The notes beneath the pieces were generated by a model that worked only from the letters and a program-made list of their open reading frames with translations, was not told the origin of the DNA and ran no database searches. Shown in pieces: positions 52,393 to 61,151 of a stretch of DNA of 64,000 nucleotides. Each line of letters opens with the position of its first letter. Within the stretch, counting starts at the first letter, position 1. The stretch comes from UBA668 sp043721915 (GTDB taxonomy: Bacteria; Actinomycetota; Acidimicrobiia; Acidimicrobiales; Ilumatobacteraceae). A program made the translations under genes and the position numbers. The stretch spans positions 62,001 through 126,000 of the forward strand of contig JAYSPV010000005.1 in NCBI GenBank assembly GCA_043721915.1, in the 5' to 3' direction.

Positions 52393-53472
52393 TCAACCGT
52401 CGACGAAACCCTTGAAGCTGGTGGCGAGGTACTGCACGAAGCTCGGCGACACGCCCTCGCCGGCCAACACCTCTGGCGCGACAGGCGGGCGGCGCGGCAC
52501 GAAGCCGGGGTCGGCGGCCAGCAGCTGCGGGTAGTCGTGATGCAGGATCGCGACCCGGCCGAGCACGGCGATGTCGACACCGTGCTCGAGCACGCGCTGC
52601 ACGTCGGCCGGGTCGTGGATCTTGCCCGCAACACCCAAGCGCACGTCGCCTCGCGGCAGCTCGGCGAAGATCTCCCTCAGCGGGCGACCCTCGAAGCCGG
52701 GCTCGTCGGAACAACGATCGATGTCCCACAGCGACATGTCGATCATGTCCACCTGACCCGTCGCGACCAGCCGGGCGTACACGTCGACGATCTCGGCGAT
52801 GCGCATGCCGAACCGCTCGGGCGACAGCCGCACTGCGAGCGCCAGGCCGTCACCGCACTCGGCACGGATGCCCTCGACGATCTCGAACAGCACACGGCTG
52901 CGATTCTCCGACGAACCGCCGTACTCATCGGTGCGCTGGTTCAGTTCCGCCGAGAGGAACTGGCAGATCAGGTAACCGTGCGCGCCATGCAGTTCCACAC
53001 CGTGGAAGCCGGCGCGTTGGGCACGCCTCGCGGCTGCCACGAAATCGGCCACCACCTCGTGCACCTCGGCGGTGGTGAGCGCGCGTGCCCCGGTGGAAGG
53101 GTCGTCGGACGGGCCCACCGGTTGCGTGCCGATGAGTGCAGCCGGCGCCCGGTTGCCGGCGTGGTGCAGCTGCGCGTAGCTGACGGTGCCGGTGGCATTC
53201 AGTGCCTCGGCCAGGCGGGTCAGTCCCTCGAGATGACCGTCCCCCCAGATGCCGAGCTGCCCGGCGAACCCCTGGCCGACCGCCTGCACGTGCGCCGCGC
53301 ACGTCATCGTCAGGCCGAAACCACCCTGCGCGCGGACACGCAACCAGTGCAGCTCCTCGTCCGAGATCGTGCCGTCGGCGTGGCTCTGCTGGTTGGTCAA
53401 CGGTGCGAGCATGAACCGGTTCGGCATCGCCGGCCCGTGCATGAACGACAGCGGGTCGAAGGGTGAAGCCAT
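52393..53472 (-). CDS. NADH:flavin oxidoreductase (Old Yellow Enzyme family)
   Basis: A 359-residue FMN-dependent TIM-barrel enzyme. It shows NRFMLAPLTNQQS at the FMN-binding start, YAQLHHAGNRA, the substrate-binding histidine pair region GVELHGAHGYLICQFLS, NQRTDEYGGSSENRSR and AVLGRVAIL. It reduces activated C=C bonds or nitro groups with NAD(P)H. The start MASPFDPLSF is typical. It runs towards the promoter region of the pst/surface operon but is separated from its first gene by about 106 bp and has no evident functional link. Confidence 0.92.
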   Translation of the reverse strand: MASPFDPLSFMHGPAMPNRFMLAPLTNQQSHADGTISDEELHWLRVRAQGGFGLTMTCAAHVQAVGQGFAGQLGIWGDGHLEGLTRLAEALNATGTVSYAQLHHAGNRAPAALIGTQPVGPSDDPSTGARALTTAEVHEVVADFVAAARRAQRAGFHGVELHGAHGYLICQFLSAELNQRTDEYGGSSENRSRVLFEIVEGIRAECGDGLALAVRLSPERFGMRIAEIVDVYARLVATGQVDMIDMSLWDIDRCSDEPGFEGRPLREIFAELPRGDVRLGVAGKIHDPADVQRVLEHGVDIAVLGRVAILHHDYPQLLAADPGFVPRRPPVAPEVLAGEGVSPSFVQYLATSFKGFVDG

Positions 53473-53598
53473 TCCCTCACTCTCGCAGACCGACCAGCTT
53501 GCTGTGCGGGTCAGCGCCCGCGAGCGGCAAGCACCGCGGCGCAGCCGGCGATCGCCGCAATCGGTGCGACACCCGAGGTGACGATGCAGCGCGCCCGA

Positions 53599-55668
53599 TC
53601 AGGGAAGGCGGTGTACGACCAACGGCATCGCGCCCTTCCAGCCGGCCTCGGCCAGCAGGGCGCCGGCGACTGTGAGCGACCACCCGGAGCGCATGGAGGT
53701 GGCACACAGCAACACCGGCCCGGCGGGCGCTGCAACCGACGGATCGAGACGAACAGCCCCGTCGAGATGGGCGACCAACGGCCCGCTGGACGTGTCGGTT
53801 GGTGCCTCGCCACCATCCCAGCTGAACAACTGGAGCAGTGGCAGCTTGCCCACCGACGCGATGTGCGCGGCAAGGGCTTGGTTGGCCTTCATCTCCACCG
53901 AGAACGCCGGCGCGGCGGCGACAGCGACCGGCCTGGCGGACCAGACCCGCGACCAACGGGTGAGCGCATCGACGGCGCCCTGCAGCAGCGCCGGCGGGAT
54001 GGTGCCGTAGCCGGTGCGTTGGAGCGCGAGCAGCTCATCTGCCCAACCCGCATCGTCTGCGAAGGCGACCGCGCGACCCTCGGCCAGCCCGGCGATCCTG
54101 CCCTTGCGCGACGAGCCGGCCGGCCACAGCTTGCGCGGTTCGATGATGAGGTCCGCGCCGCGCAGATATGCCTGCGCGGCGTGTAGGCGGGCCTGGCTGG
54201 GCTGCACACCGGGCGCGGGCAATACGCCGGTGCACACCGAGCAGCGGCCGCACGGCGCCGGCGAGGGATCGTCGAGCGCCTGCTGCAGGAACGCCATCAG
54301 GCAACCATCGCCGTGCGCGTAGTGACGCATCAGGTTGGCCTCGTCGCGACGGGTCTGGGCGAGCGCGCTCCACTTGGCCGTGTCGTGGACGTACTCGGCG
54401 CCGGTGCTCGCCCACCTACTGCCGTCCTTGGCCACCACGCCCTCCACCGCCAGGATCTTCAGCTGGGTCTCCAACCGCCCGCGACGAATGCCGGTGGCGC
54501 TCTCCAGCTCCTGCAGCGAGCGGGAACCACCCGCGAGCGCAGCGAGCGTCTTGGCAACGTCATCGGGGTTCGGGATCGAGGCGGTCGCGAAGTACTCCCA
54601 AATGCGCTCGTCGGCCTGGGCTGAGAGCAGCACCGCATCGGCGCGGGCCACAGCACGGCCGGCGCGGCCGATCTGCTGGTAGTAGGCGACCGGCGTGGCC
54701 GGCGAGCCGACGTGCAGGCAGAAACCCAGATCGGGTTTGTCGTACCCCATGCCGAGCGCCGAGGTGGCAACGACCGCCTTCACCTTGTTGGCGCGCAACA
54801 GCTCCTCGACCTCCACCCGCGCCTCGGATTCGAGTTGGCCGGTGTACGCGAGCACGTCATGACCGCACGACTGCAGGAAGCCGGCGAGACGATCGGCCTC
54901 GGCAACCGTCAGCACGTAGACGATGCCACTGCCGGGAAGGCTGTCGAGCGCATCGGCCACCCAGGCGTAGCGCTGCAGCGGCGACAGGCCGGGGACCACC
55001 GACAGTTGCAGCGAGGTACGCGCGAGCGTGCCGCGGAACGTGACGGTGGAGGCGCCGAGCTGCACCTGCACATCGGCCGTCACCCGCTGGTTGGCGGTGG
55101 CCGTCGTGGCCAGCACGGAGGCGGTGGGAGTGGCGAGCAGCGCACGCGCGAGGCGCTGGTAATCGGGCCGGAAGTCGAACCCCCAGTCGCTGATGCAGTG
55201 GGCCTCGTCGATCACCACCAGCCCGACGCGCGCCATCAGCTCATCGAGCCGCGCGGCGAACCGGGGGTTGCCCAACCGCTCGGGCGAGACCAGCAACACG
55301 TCGAGCCGGTCGGCATCGAGCGCAGTGAAGATCGGGTCCCAATCATCGAGGTTGGTGCTGTTGACGGTGGCCGCACGCAGGCCGGCGTTCGTCGCCGCCG
55401 TGACCTGATCGCGCATCAGGGCCAGCAGCGGCGAGATCACCAACGTCGGCCCCGCGCCGCTGGCACGCAACGCAGAGGTGGCCGCCCAGTAGACGGCCGA
55501 CTTGCCCCACCCCGTGGCCTGCACCACCAGCACACGCGCAGCAGGCTGCACGATCGCCTGCACCGCCTCGACCTGATCTTCCCTCGGCACGGCCGCCGGG
55601 CCGGCCAGCCGCGACAGCACCAACGACAGGTGCTCGTTGGCAACGGCGGACGACGCAGAGGTGCTCAC
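53599..55668 (-). CDS. RecQ-like DNA helicase with C-terminal PRTase-like domain
   Basis: A 689-residue protein. Helicase motifs: QATGWGKSAVYW (Walker A), VIDEAHCISDWGFDFRPDY (DEAH and RecQ aromatic loop), ATTATAN, and QIGRAGRA (motif VI). A zinc-binding cluster (GDGC...PCGRCSVC) and a winged-helix region follow. The C-terminal ~200 residues end in VLLCATSMRSGWSLTVAGALL, which resembles a ComF/phosphoribosyltransferase loop but lacks its acidic pair, so PRTase activity is doubtful. GTG at 55668 is preferred; an upstream in-frame TTG is weaker. Likely role in DNA repair or recombination. Confidence 0.88.
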   Translation of the reverse strand: MSTSASSAVANEHLSLVLSRLAGPAAVPREDQVEAVQAIVQPAARVLVVQATGWGKSAVYWAATSALRASGAGPTLVISPLLALMRDQVTAATNAGLRAATVNSTNLDDWDPIFTALDADRLDVLLVSPERLGNPRFAARLDELMARVGLVVIDEAHCISDWGFDFRPDYQRLARALLATPTASVLATTATANQRVTADVQVQLGASTVTFRGTLARTSLQLSVVPGLSPLQRYAWVADALDSLPGSGIVYVLTVAEADRLAGFLQSCGHDVLAYTGQLESEARVEVEELLRANKVKAVVATSALGMGYDKPDLGFCLHVGSPATPVAYYQQIGRAGRAVARADAVLLSAQADERIWEYFATASIPNPDDVAKTLAALAGGSRSLQELESATGIRRGRLETQLKILAVEGVVAKDGSRWASTGAEYVHDTAKWSALAQTRRDEANLMRHYAHGDGCLMAFLQQALDDPSPAPCGRCSVCTGVLPAPGVQPSQARLHAAQAYLRGADLIIEPRKLWPAGSSRKGRIAGLAEGRAVAFADDAGWADELLALQRTGYGTIPPALLQGAVDALTRWSRVWSARPVAVAAAPAFSVEMKANQALAAHIASVGKLPLLQLFSWDGGEAPTDTSSGPLVAHLDGAVRLDPSVAAPAGPVLLCATSMRSGWSLTVAGALLAEAGWKGAMPLVVHRLP

Positions 55669-55822
55669 ACCGCCAGCCTCGCAGAAGGGTGTCCCAGAGT
55701 TCGCCGTGCGCGCCAGCGGCAACGAGCGAGAACGGCGCGGTGAACAGCAGGGCCGGCGACGTCAGCCCGTTGCGTCGCATACAACCAGATCGGTGGCCGA
55801 CCCCCTCGGTCGTCGACAGCAC

Positions 55823-56141
55823 TCAGCGGTTCAGCGATGTGCCGACGCTGTCAGGATTGCGCATGTCGACGGCTCGCACGCGGGTCAACTTGATCGCCAC
55901 GAACATCGGCTCTCGCCGGGGCGATCCATGTTGCGCAAGTCCTCGCCGCCGTACTTGGCGCCGAGGCGATCGGCGAAGACGTTGTCATCGTCCGGTACAA
56001 CAGTGGCATCGCCTCGCAACTCGAGGTAGCGCACGTACTCGACGGTGTCTTGGATGTGGAGCGCAACCTTGGGGTTGACGATCATGTTCTTCAACTTCTG
56101 GCGGGTGGCGTTCACCGACAGCTGCACGGTGCGCGCATGGT
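55823..56141 (-). pseudogene. PPOX/F420 split-barrel oxidoreductase remnant
   Basis: The frame encodes VQLSVNATRQKLKNMIVNPK, then YVRYLELRGDATVVPDDD, then LGAKYGGEDLRNMDRPGE: the middle and second half of a pyridoxamine-phosphate-oxidase-like F420 protein. Near 55905-55915 the frame shifts, and the natural ending MFVAIKLTRVRAVDM continues in another frame to the TGA at 55823. The N-terminal strand pair is missing upstream. Truncation plus frameshift make this a pseudogene unless two sequencing errors are present. Confidence 0.6.
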
Positions 56142-56153
56142 GCAAGCGCGCGG

Positions 56154-56177
56154 CTACCGCGCCCGGGGGCGCGGTAG
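56154..56177. other. Perfect GC-rich hairpin
   Basis: CTACCGCGCCC and GGGCGCGGTAG are exact reverse complements separated by two G residues. The hairpin lies between the end of the HNH gene and the PPOX remnant. It lacks a following T-run on either strand, so it is not a classical intrinsic terminator, but it could stabilise the 3' end of the HNH mRNA. Confidence 0.5.
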
Positions 56178-56201
56178 CTGGAGGGTTGTCGCAGTTGGGG
56201 G

Positions 56202-57380
56202 TCAGGGTTTCTTGCGGCCGGCGGTGGGTGGCGCGCCGCGGGGTTGGCTGGTTCGGGTTCGGCCGTCGTGCCAGAAGATGTGGAGTTGCCCGTCTTCGTC
56301 GAGCTTCAGTTGCACGTTGGTCTCGTGGACGTAGTGGTGATGTCGTGAGCACAGCAGCGCAAGGTTGTGGTATTCGGTTTTGCCGGCGTGGCGCCAGTAG
56401 CGGATGTGGTGGGCGTCGCAGTGGCGGATCTTGCGATCACACCCGGGGAACCGGCAACCTCCATCACGAGCGGCGACCTGGTTGAACAGTTTGCGTGGCA
56501 CCGTGTACTGGCTGTCGCCGAAGCTGAGCGGTTCACGCTGCGGGCCGCGGATGATGGTGTGGATCTTGCAGTCACACAGGTACGTATCAGTGCACGTCGG
56601 CGACATCGGTTGCTCTGTGTCGGCGACGACACCTTCGGGGCGCCCGGCGTTCAACGTGGACTCGTCGACCGAGATCGAGATGTGCGGCAGATTGCGTGGT
56701 GTGCCGTCGTCGGTGTGGTTCTTGTTGAAGAACGCACAGATGTCGAACAACGCGTCAGCGCCGCGTTCACCCTGGGTACGTTCGTCGTGCGTGCCGTCGT
56801 AGGTGGTGGCGTTACGGAGCGCCTTCTCGACCTCGGTCGCCGCGGCGCCGAACAACTGCAGGTGGCCGAGCAGCGCACCATCAGATCCGCGACTCAAGGT
56901 GAGGTGCCGGTCCTCGTCAGGATCGGGCGCGGGCCCGTCGATGACGGCGTCGGCATTGGCCCGCCACCGGGCACACACCGCAACGGTGTCGGCGACGGTC
57001 AGCGGGGCGACAAGTTCGACCAGTTCGGCTTGGTGTTCGGCCAACAGGTCGGCGTGCTTGGGTTTGTGGAGATGGCCGAGTGCTTCAATCTGGCTGGCAG
57101 ACAGGACACCGATCAGTGCTGCATCGGCGAACGATTCGTAGCTCGCCAGGAAGCGGCCATTGCGCACCATCTGGTGGGCGTGGCGGCGCGACATCCGGCC
57201 GTGATCGCGTAGCCATGCGGCGACCGACACGGACCCGTCCAGACCCCACAACCCGGAGCGTTCGATGGCCTGTAGTTGCAGCGCCAAGGCGGCTGCCTGT
57301 CGTTCGTGTTCGGCAAGCGCAGCGACGAAGCCAGGCAGGTCTGGCAGCAGACCTGTCACAGGTTCGTCGAGCAATGTCAT
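56202..57380 (-). CDS. DUF222/13E12-type HNH endonuclease-like protein
   Basis: A 392-residue member of the actinobacterial 13E12 repeat family, usually multicopy and possibly mobile. The N-terminal DUF222 region has SVAAWLRDHGRMSRRHAHQM and LSASQIEALGHL. The C-terminal HNH domain has CRFPGCDRK, HCDAHHIRYW and NLALLCSRHHHYVHE with zinc cysteines and catalytic histidines. The ATG at 57380 follows a promoter-like TTGCAA-16-TACGGT, so a near-leaderless start is favoured. An ATG at 57410 is the alternative. Role unknown. Confidence 0.85.
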   Translation of the reverse strand: MTLLDEPVTGLLPDLPGFVAALAEHERQAAALALQLQAIERSGLWGLDGSVSVAAWLRDHGRMSRRHAHQMVRNGRFLASYESFADAALIGVLSASQIEALGHLHKPKHADLLAEHQAELVELVAPLTVADTVAVCARWRANADAVIDGPAPDPDEDRHLTLSRGSDGALLGHLQLFGAAATEVEKALRNATTYDGTHDERTQGERGADALFDICAFFNKNHTDDGTPRNLPHISISVDESTLNAGRPEGVVADTEQPMSPTCTDTYLCDCKIHTIIRGPQREPLSFGDSQYTVPRKLFNQVAARDGGCRFPGCDRKIRHCDAHHIRYWRHAGKTEYHNLALLCSRHHHYVHETNVQLKLDEDGQLHIFWHDGRTRTSQPRGAPPTAGRKKP

Positions 57381-57485
57381 GTTGTCTACCGTACACTTGT
57401 TCGTCATCATTGCAACCCGTCAACCCATATTCCGTATGGGCTGTAGCGATAGTCGACGTTCAGGTATCACCGGGAGCGATGGCCC

Positions 57486-57505
57486 GATATCGAAATCGAA
57501 ACAAC
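57486..57505 (+). repeat. Third, diverged copy of the ATCGAAATCGAAA repeat
   Basis: The core ATCGAAATCGAAA is intact, but the following bases (CAACGAGACC) differ from the TGAGTAGAC seen at 5412-5436. It is isolated from any intact gene, 51 kb from the first copies. Confidence 0.45.
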
Positions 57506-57577
57506 GAGACCGACGGCAGGTGCAGGCCAGTAGGGACGGCACCGCCGCGCCCCCTCCAGTTCTCTTCTACGCTGCTG

Positions 57578-57591
57578 ACTGAATTTTCAGT
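57578..57591. promoter_or_regulatory. Small operator-like inverted repeat
   Basis: ACTGAA-TT-TTCAGT is a perfect 6-bp inverted repeat in an AT-rich patch about 270 bp before the esterase start. The shape would suit a TetR-type dimer, but no regulator gene is adjacent. Confidence 0.25.
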
Positions 57592-57859
57592 GAGCACTCG
57601 TTCACCACCGAGGATCCCATGAAGGCGCCCGTCGAAACTCCGCGGCTGCCGGCTTCGTGATGCCGCCCGAGTGGGCGCCGAGGGCTACACCGCAGCAGCG
57701 CCCACAGCGGCGCCCGCCACGGGCACAGCTGAACGCCGCAGCCACGGCGTTGCTGCGGGCCAGCTGACGACCTCGTCCGCGGTGCGCCCGCAACGACCGT
57801 CGCGGTACCGTGTTCCCATCTCGTCGTTCACACTCGACGTTCAATCCTCTGGGGGTCTC

Positions 57860-59380
57860 ATGGACAGCATCGTGTCGGTCTCATCGGGAGCCCTGCGTGG
57901 AGCGGCCGACAACGGCGTTCACGCGTTCCGCGGCATTCCGTATGCGGCGCCGGTGGGTGGGGCCAACCGCTTCCTCCGGCCGCAGCCGGTGCAACCCTGG
58001 GCGGGCGAGCGCGACGCCACCGCCGACGGCCTGATCCAGCCGCAGGTACCGATGCCGCCGCCGTTCGGCGCCGAGCTCCCGCCCGCCGGCGACGACAGCC
58101 TCAACCTCAACGTCTGGACACCGGACCCTTCGGCAAGTGGGCTGCCCGTGCTGGTGTGGATCCACGGCGGCGCATTCAACGCCGGCAGTGGCATCGAGCC
58201 CACCTACGACGGCACCTCGTTCGCTCGCAACGGTGTCGTGTGCGTCACGATCAACTACCGGCTCGGTGCCCAGGGGTTCCTGTACCTCGCCGAGCACTTC
58301 CCGCAGTTCCCCGACTCGGGCAACCTCGGCATACTCGATCAGGTCGCAGCGCTGCAATGGGTGCAGGAGAACATTGCCGCGTTCGGTGGCGACCCACAGC
58401 GGGTGACGATCGCCGGCGAGTCCGCGGGCGCCATGAGCGTCGGCACGTTGATGGCGATGCCCGAGGCGCGCGGCCTGTTCCACCAGGCGGTGCCCCAGAG
58501 CGGCGCGGGCCACAACGGCATCGGCGCCGAGACCGCCACGCTCATCGCGCGCGATCTGCTGGCACGCCTGGGCGTCGCCCCCGGCGATGCCGCTGCGCTG
58601 GCGGCCGTCACCAGCGAGCAGTTGCTCGAGGCACAGGCGGCGCTCACCGCCGAAGTGATGACGTCAGGCAAGATCGATCTGTACGGCGACCCGGGGGCGA
58701 CCGCAATGCCGTTCCAGCCGGTCTACTCCACGGCGGTACTGCCGCAGCGGCCGATCGATGCAATCCGCGCCGGTTCCGCCGCCGACATCGCCGTGCTCAC
58801 CGGCACCACGATGGAGGAGAGCTTGGTGTTCGTGGTTGCGATGCAGGCGATGTTCGGTGAGGACAAGCTGCACAAGCTGGCTGCCTCACTGTTCGGCGAC
58901 GAGGCACACGGCAACACGGTCATCGAGGCGTACCGTGCCGCCCGCGCCGGCAAGCCGGCCCACGAGGTCATCGCCGCGATAGAGACCGACCGCGTGTTCC
59001 GCGTGCCCGCCGTACGTCTCGCGGATGCGCAGGCGGCCCACAACAAGAACGTGTGGATGTACCGGTTCGATTGGCGCACACCGGTCTTCGGGGGCATGTT
59101 GGGCGCGTGCCATGCGTTGGAGCTGGCGTTCGTGTTCAACACGCTGAGCAGCCCCCTGGCAGCGATGTTCGCCGGGCCCGAGGCGCCACAGCCGATCGCC
59201 GATGCGATGCACGGCGCATGGGTGGCCTTCGTGACCACCGGCAACCCCGGCCACGAAGGCCTCCCCGCCTGGCCGCGCTACACCCCCTCTCAGCGCCCGA
59301 CGCTGCTGTTCGACGTCGCGCCGGAAGTGGTGGAGCAGCCCAACGCCGACGAACTGTCCCTGTGGGAGGGCGTGCTGTAA
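57860..59380 (+). CDS. Type-B carboxylesterase
   Basis: A 506-residue alpha/beta hydrolase of the carboxylesterase/para-nitrobenzyl esterase family. Typical parts: VSVSSGALRGAADNGVHAFRGIPYAAP at the start, the oxyanion loop WIHGGAFNAGSG, the nucleophile elbow GESAGAMS and a C-terminal ALELAFVFNTL. It should hydrolyse carboxylic esters in the cytoplasm, as no signal peptide is present. ATG 57860 gives the family N-terminus. The seleno-peroxiredoxin gene starts 58 bp downstream on the same strand. Confidence 0.92.
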   Translation: MDSIVSVSSGALRGAADNGVHAFRGIPYAAPVGGANRFLRPQPVQPWAGERDATADGLIQPQVPMPPPFGAELPPAGDDSLNLNVWTPDPSASGLPVLVWIHGGAFNAGSGIEPTYDGTSFARNGVVCVTINYRLGAQGFLYLAEHFPQFPDSGNLGILDQVAALQWVQENIAAFGGDPQRVTIAGESAGAMSVGTLMAMPEARGLFHQAVPQSGAGHNGIGAETATLIARDLLARLGVAPGDAAALAAVTSEQLLEAQAALTAEVMTSGKIDLYGDPGATAMPFQPVYSTAVLPQRPIDAIRAGSAADIAVLTGTTMEESLVFVVAMQAMFGEDKLHKLAASLFGDEAHGNTVIEAYRAARAGKPAHEVIAAIETDRVFRVPAVRLADAQAAHNKNVWMYRFDWRTPVFGGMLGACHALELAFVFNTLSSPLAAMFAGPEAPQPIADAMHGAWVAFVTTGNPGHEGLPAWPRYTPSQRPTLLFDVAPEVVEQPNADELSLWEGVL

Positions 59381-59438
59381 GTCATTGGGCGGCGAGCGCC
59401 ACATTGCCCTTGGTGCCGGGGCGTGACAGGCTGCCCCG

Positions 59439-59900
59439 ATGCTGACGCCCGGAACTGCCGCCCCCGCGTTCAGCCTTCGCGATCATCATGGCGGCTTGGT
59501 GTCGTTGGCTGATCTTGCTGGCCACTGGGTTTTGCTGTGGTGGTATCCGAGGGCCGCCACACCGGGTTGAACGGTGCAAGGACAGGGCCTGCGTGACAGC
59601 GCCCAACAGCTGAGCGATCTTGACTGCATCGTGCTCGGAGCGTCGTTCGACACCGTCGAGGAGAACAGCGCATTTGCGGACGCGCAGAAGTTTCCCTTCC
59701 AGCTGCTCAGCGATGTCGATCGTGTCGCTGGCCACGCATACGAAGTGGTGCGCGCAGCGAGTCATCAGTACTCCGACTATCCGGAACGGTTCAGCTACTT
59801 GATCGATCCGGCGGGAGTGATCCGGCGCAGCTATGCGGTGCACGACGTCGCAGGCCACGCAGCGATGGTCATCGCCGATCTCGTCACACTTCAGCGATGA
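59439..59900 (+). CDS. Selenocysteine-containing peroxiredoxin (AhpC/TSA-BCP type), UGA at the peroxidatic position
   Basis: From ATG 59439 the frame reads APAFSLRDHHGGLVSLADL, then VLLWWYPRAATPG, then an in-frame TGA (59568-59570, codon 44), then TVQGQGLRDSAQQL and on to LIDPAGVIRRSYAV, ending at 59900. In bacterioferritin-comigratory-type peroxiredoxins this position is the peroxidatic cysteine (TPGCT). Sequence on both sides is a seamless redoxin fold of normal length (153 residues), so UGA as selenocysteine fits far better than a nonsense mutation. Selenocysteine-containing peroxiredoxins are established in bacteria. A stem-loop follows the UGA. The TGA stop overlaps the VIT1-like start. 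The protein should reduce peroxides. Confidence 0.85.
59585..59604 (+). promoter_or_regulatory. Candidate bacterial SECIS stem-loop
   Basis: GGGC (59585-59588) pairs with GCCC (59601-59604), and GC (59591-59592) pairs with GC (59599-59600), leaving a bulged CU on the 5' side and the apical loop GUGACA. The loop begins 23 nt after the UGA and starts with G-U, as recalled for bacterial SECIS elements, with a bulged U below it. A competing, weaker hairpin (59574-59594) exists. Not tested by folding. Confidence 0.5.
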
Positions 59901-60673
59901 CCGCCGAGCCGGTGCGGCAGGGGCCACTTGTCGATCCGATCGATCCGTACGTCACCGACGGCGGCCGCGACGCTGCGGCGCTGACAGCGCGCACCCAGTC
60001 GGTGAACCGTGGCGCCGCCCGGGCTGCGGTTCTCGGTCTGAACGACGGCCTGGTCACGAACCTGTCGTTGATCATCGGCATGGCCGGGGCCTCGGCCGGG
60101 CAATCGGCGGTGCGCCTGGCCGGCTTCGCCAGCCTGATCGCAGGCGCCTTCTCAATGGCCGCCGGCGAATGGGTCAGCGTGCGCAGCCAGGTGGAGCTCT
60201 ACAAGGGGATCCTCGCTGAGCTCCGCTCGCTAGTGCAACGCAACCCTCGGCTGATCCTCGCCCAGCTGAGCGAGAAGCTGCAGGCCGACGGGTTCGGCAC
60301 CGAGACCGCCCAGCAGGCGGCGACAGAGTTGCCGCTTGACGAGCACCGATTCTTCGCGTTCGCGGCCCGCACTCTGTTCGGTCTGAACGCCGATGAGTTG
60401 GGCTCACCGCGGGTGGCCGCATTCTCCTCACTGGCTCTGTTCTCGTTGGGCGCGCTCGTCCCCTTGGCCCCGTGGTTCTTCGCTGCCGGCACAGTCGCTA
60501 CAGCAATCTCGATCGCGTTGACCGCTGCGGCGAGCATTGCCGTTGGCGGCTGGATCACCGCCTCCAGCGGCAGCGGCGTGTTGCGCGGAGCGACTCGTCA
60601 ACTGCTGATCGTCGTCGCTGCGGCGTCAGTGACGTACGCCATTGGCACGCTGTTCGGAACCGTCGTCGCGTGA
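59897..60673 (+). CDS. VIT1/CCC1 family metal transporter-like membrane protein
   Basis: A 258-residue protein. The first helix carries AAVLGLNDGLVTNLSLIIGMAGA and the second AGFASLIAGAFSMAAGEWVSVRSQVELY, the VIT1/CCC1 signature that transports Fe2+/Mn2+ in yeast and plants. A soluble charged loop (about 100-165) precedes three more hydrophobic segments. It likely exports or detoxifies iron or manganese. The start overlaps the selenoprotein stop (ATGA), so peroxide reduction and metal handling are co-translated, which makes sense for limiting Fenton chemistry. Confidence 0.9.
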   Translation: MTAEPVRQGPLVDPIDPYVTDGGRDAAALTARTQSVNRGAARAAVLGLNDGLVTNLSLIIGMAGASAGQSAVRLAGFASLIAGAFSMAAGEWVSVRSQVELYKGILAELRSLVQRNPRLILAQLSEKLQADGFGTETAQQAATELPLDEHRFFAFAARTLFGLNADELGSPRVAAFSSLALFSLGALVPLAPWFFAAGTVATAISIALTAAASIAVGGWITASSGSGVLRGATRQLLIVVAAASVTYAIGTLFGTVVA

Positions 60674-60674
60674 T

Positions 60675-60699
60675 CCCCGATACCAGCGCCGTGTCGGGG
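60675..60699. terminator. Bidirectional terminator-like hairpin
   Basis: CCCCGATAC (60675-60683) and GTGTCGGGG (60691-60699) pair over nine positions with one G-T wobble and a 7-nt loop, between two convergent genes. It has no T-run, as is common in high-GC actinobacteria. Confidence 0.55.
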
Positions 60700-60706
60700 C
60701 TGTGGC

Positions 60707-60958
60707 TCAGCTGTGCAGCGGCCGGCGGCGACGGCGGGTGACCAGCACCAAGCCGGCGCCCAATGCAACGGCGGATGCGCCGAGCATCAACGAGCTGTCG
60801 ACGTCGCCACCGGTGCGCGGGATGCCACGTGTAGTGGTGTCGGGCGGGATCTGGCCGACGATGGTGGTGGTGGTGTCGGGCGGGTAGGCGTTGGCCAGCC
60901 CGCCGAACCCGGCAACGGACAGCAGCATTGCTGAGGTACCGATCACGAGTTTCTTCAT
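60707..60958 (-). CDS. Small cell-wall sorting-signal protein
   Basis: An 83-residue protein made of a signal peptide (KKLVIGTSAMLLSVAGFGGLANA), a short Thr/Pro spacer and an LPxTG-like signal IPRTGGD (46-50), followed by a hydrophobic helix and an RRRRR tail. The mature exposed part would be only about 25 residues. Such mini sortase substrates may cap or decorate the wall. A catalytically competent sortase must exist elsewhere, since the sortase homologue at 40579 lacks its active site. Confidence 0.7.
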   Translation of the reverse strand: MKKLVIGTSAMLLSVAGFGGLANAYPPDTTTTIVGQIPPDTTTRGIPRTGGDVDSSLMLGASAVALGAGLVLVTRRRRRPLHS

Positions 60959-61151
60959 GGCTTCCCACTTTCGACCACTTCATCGCGAAGGCCACGCCAG
61001 CACTCCGGTGAAAAGGAGTGTAGCCCGGCCGTCCGCAAGTGGAAAGGGGGCTTGAGGCGGTCTTGAAGCGAACTTGCCGGGCGCCGCGCCGCATACCACT
61101 GCATGTGAGCAGCCTCGCGCTGGTGGTGCGAACACGGTAGTGTCCGGTGCC

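Larger units (their letters stand above)
57411..57859. other. Intergenic region between HNH and esterase genes
   Basis: About 450 bp without a convincing gene; the frame in phase with the esterase extends upstream but is Ala/Arg/Thr-rich and unlike the family. It holds a third copy of the dispersed repeat (57486-57505) and an inverted repeat (57578-57591). The DNA is locally AT-richer near 57585, consistent with promoter or operator function for the esterase. Confidence 0.45.

Noticed and set aside
56154..56177. GC-rich hairpin considered as an intrinsic terminator
   Set aside because: No T-run follows on either strand, so it is listed only as a hairpin.
59574..59900. Shorter GTG-started peroxiredoxin gene beginning after the TGA
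   Set aside because: It would lack the N-terminal redoxin strands and the catalytic residue, has no ribosome site, and the upstream frame is continuous with it through the TGA.
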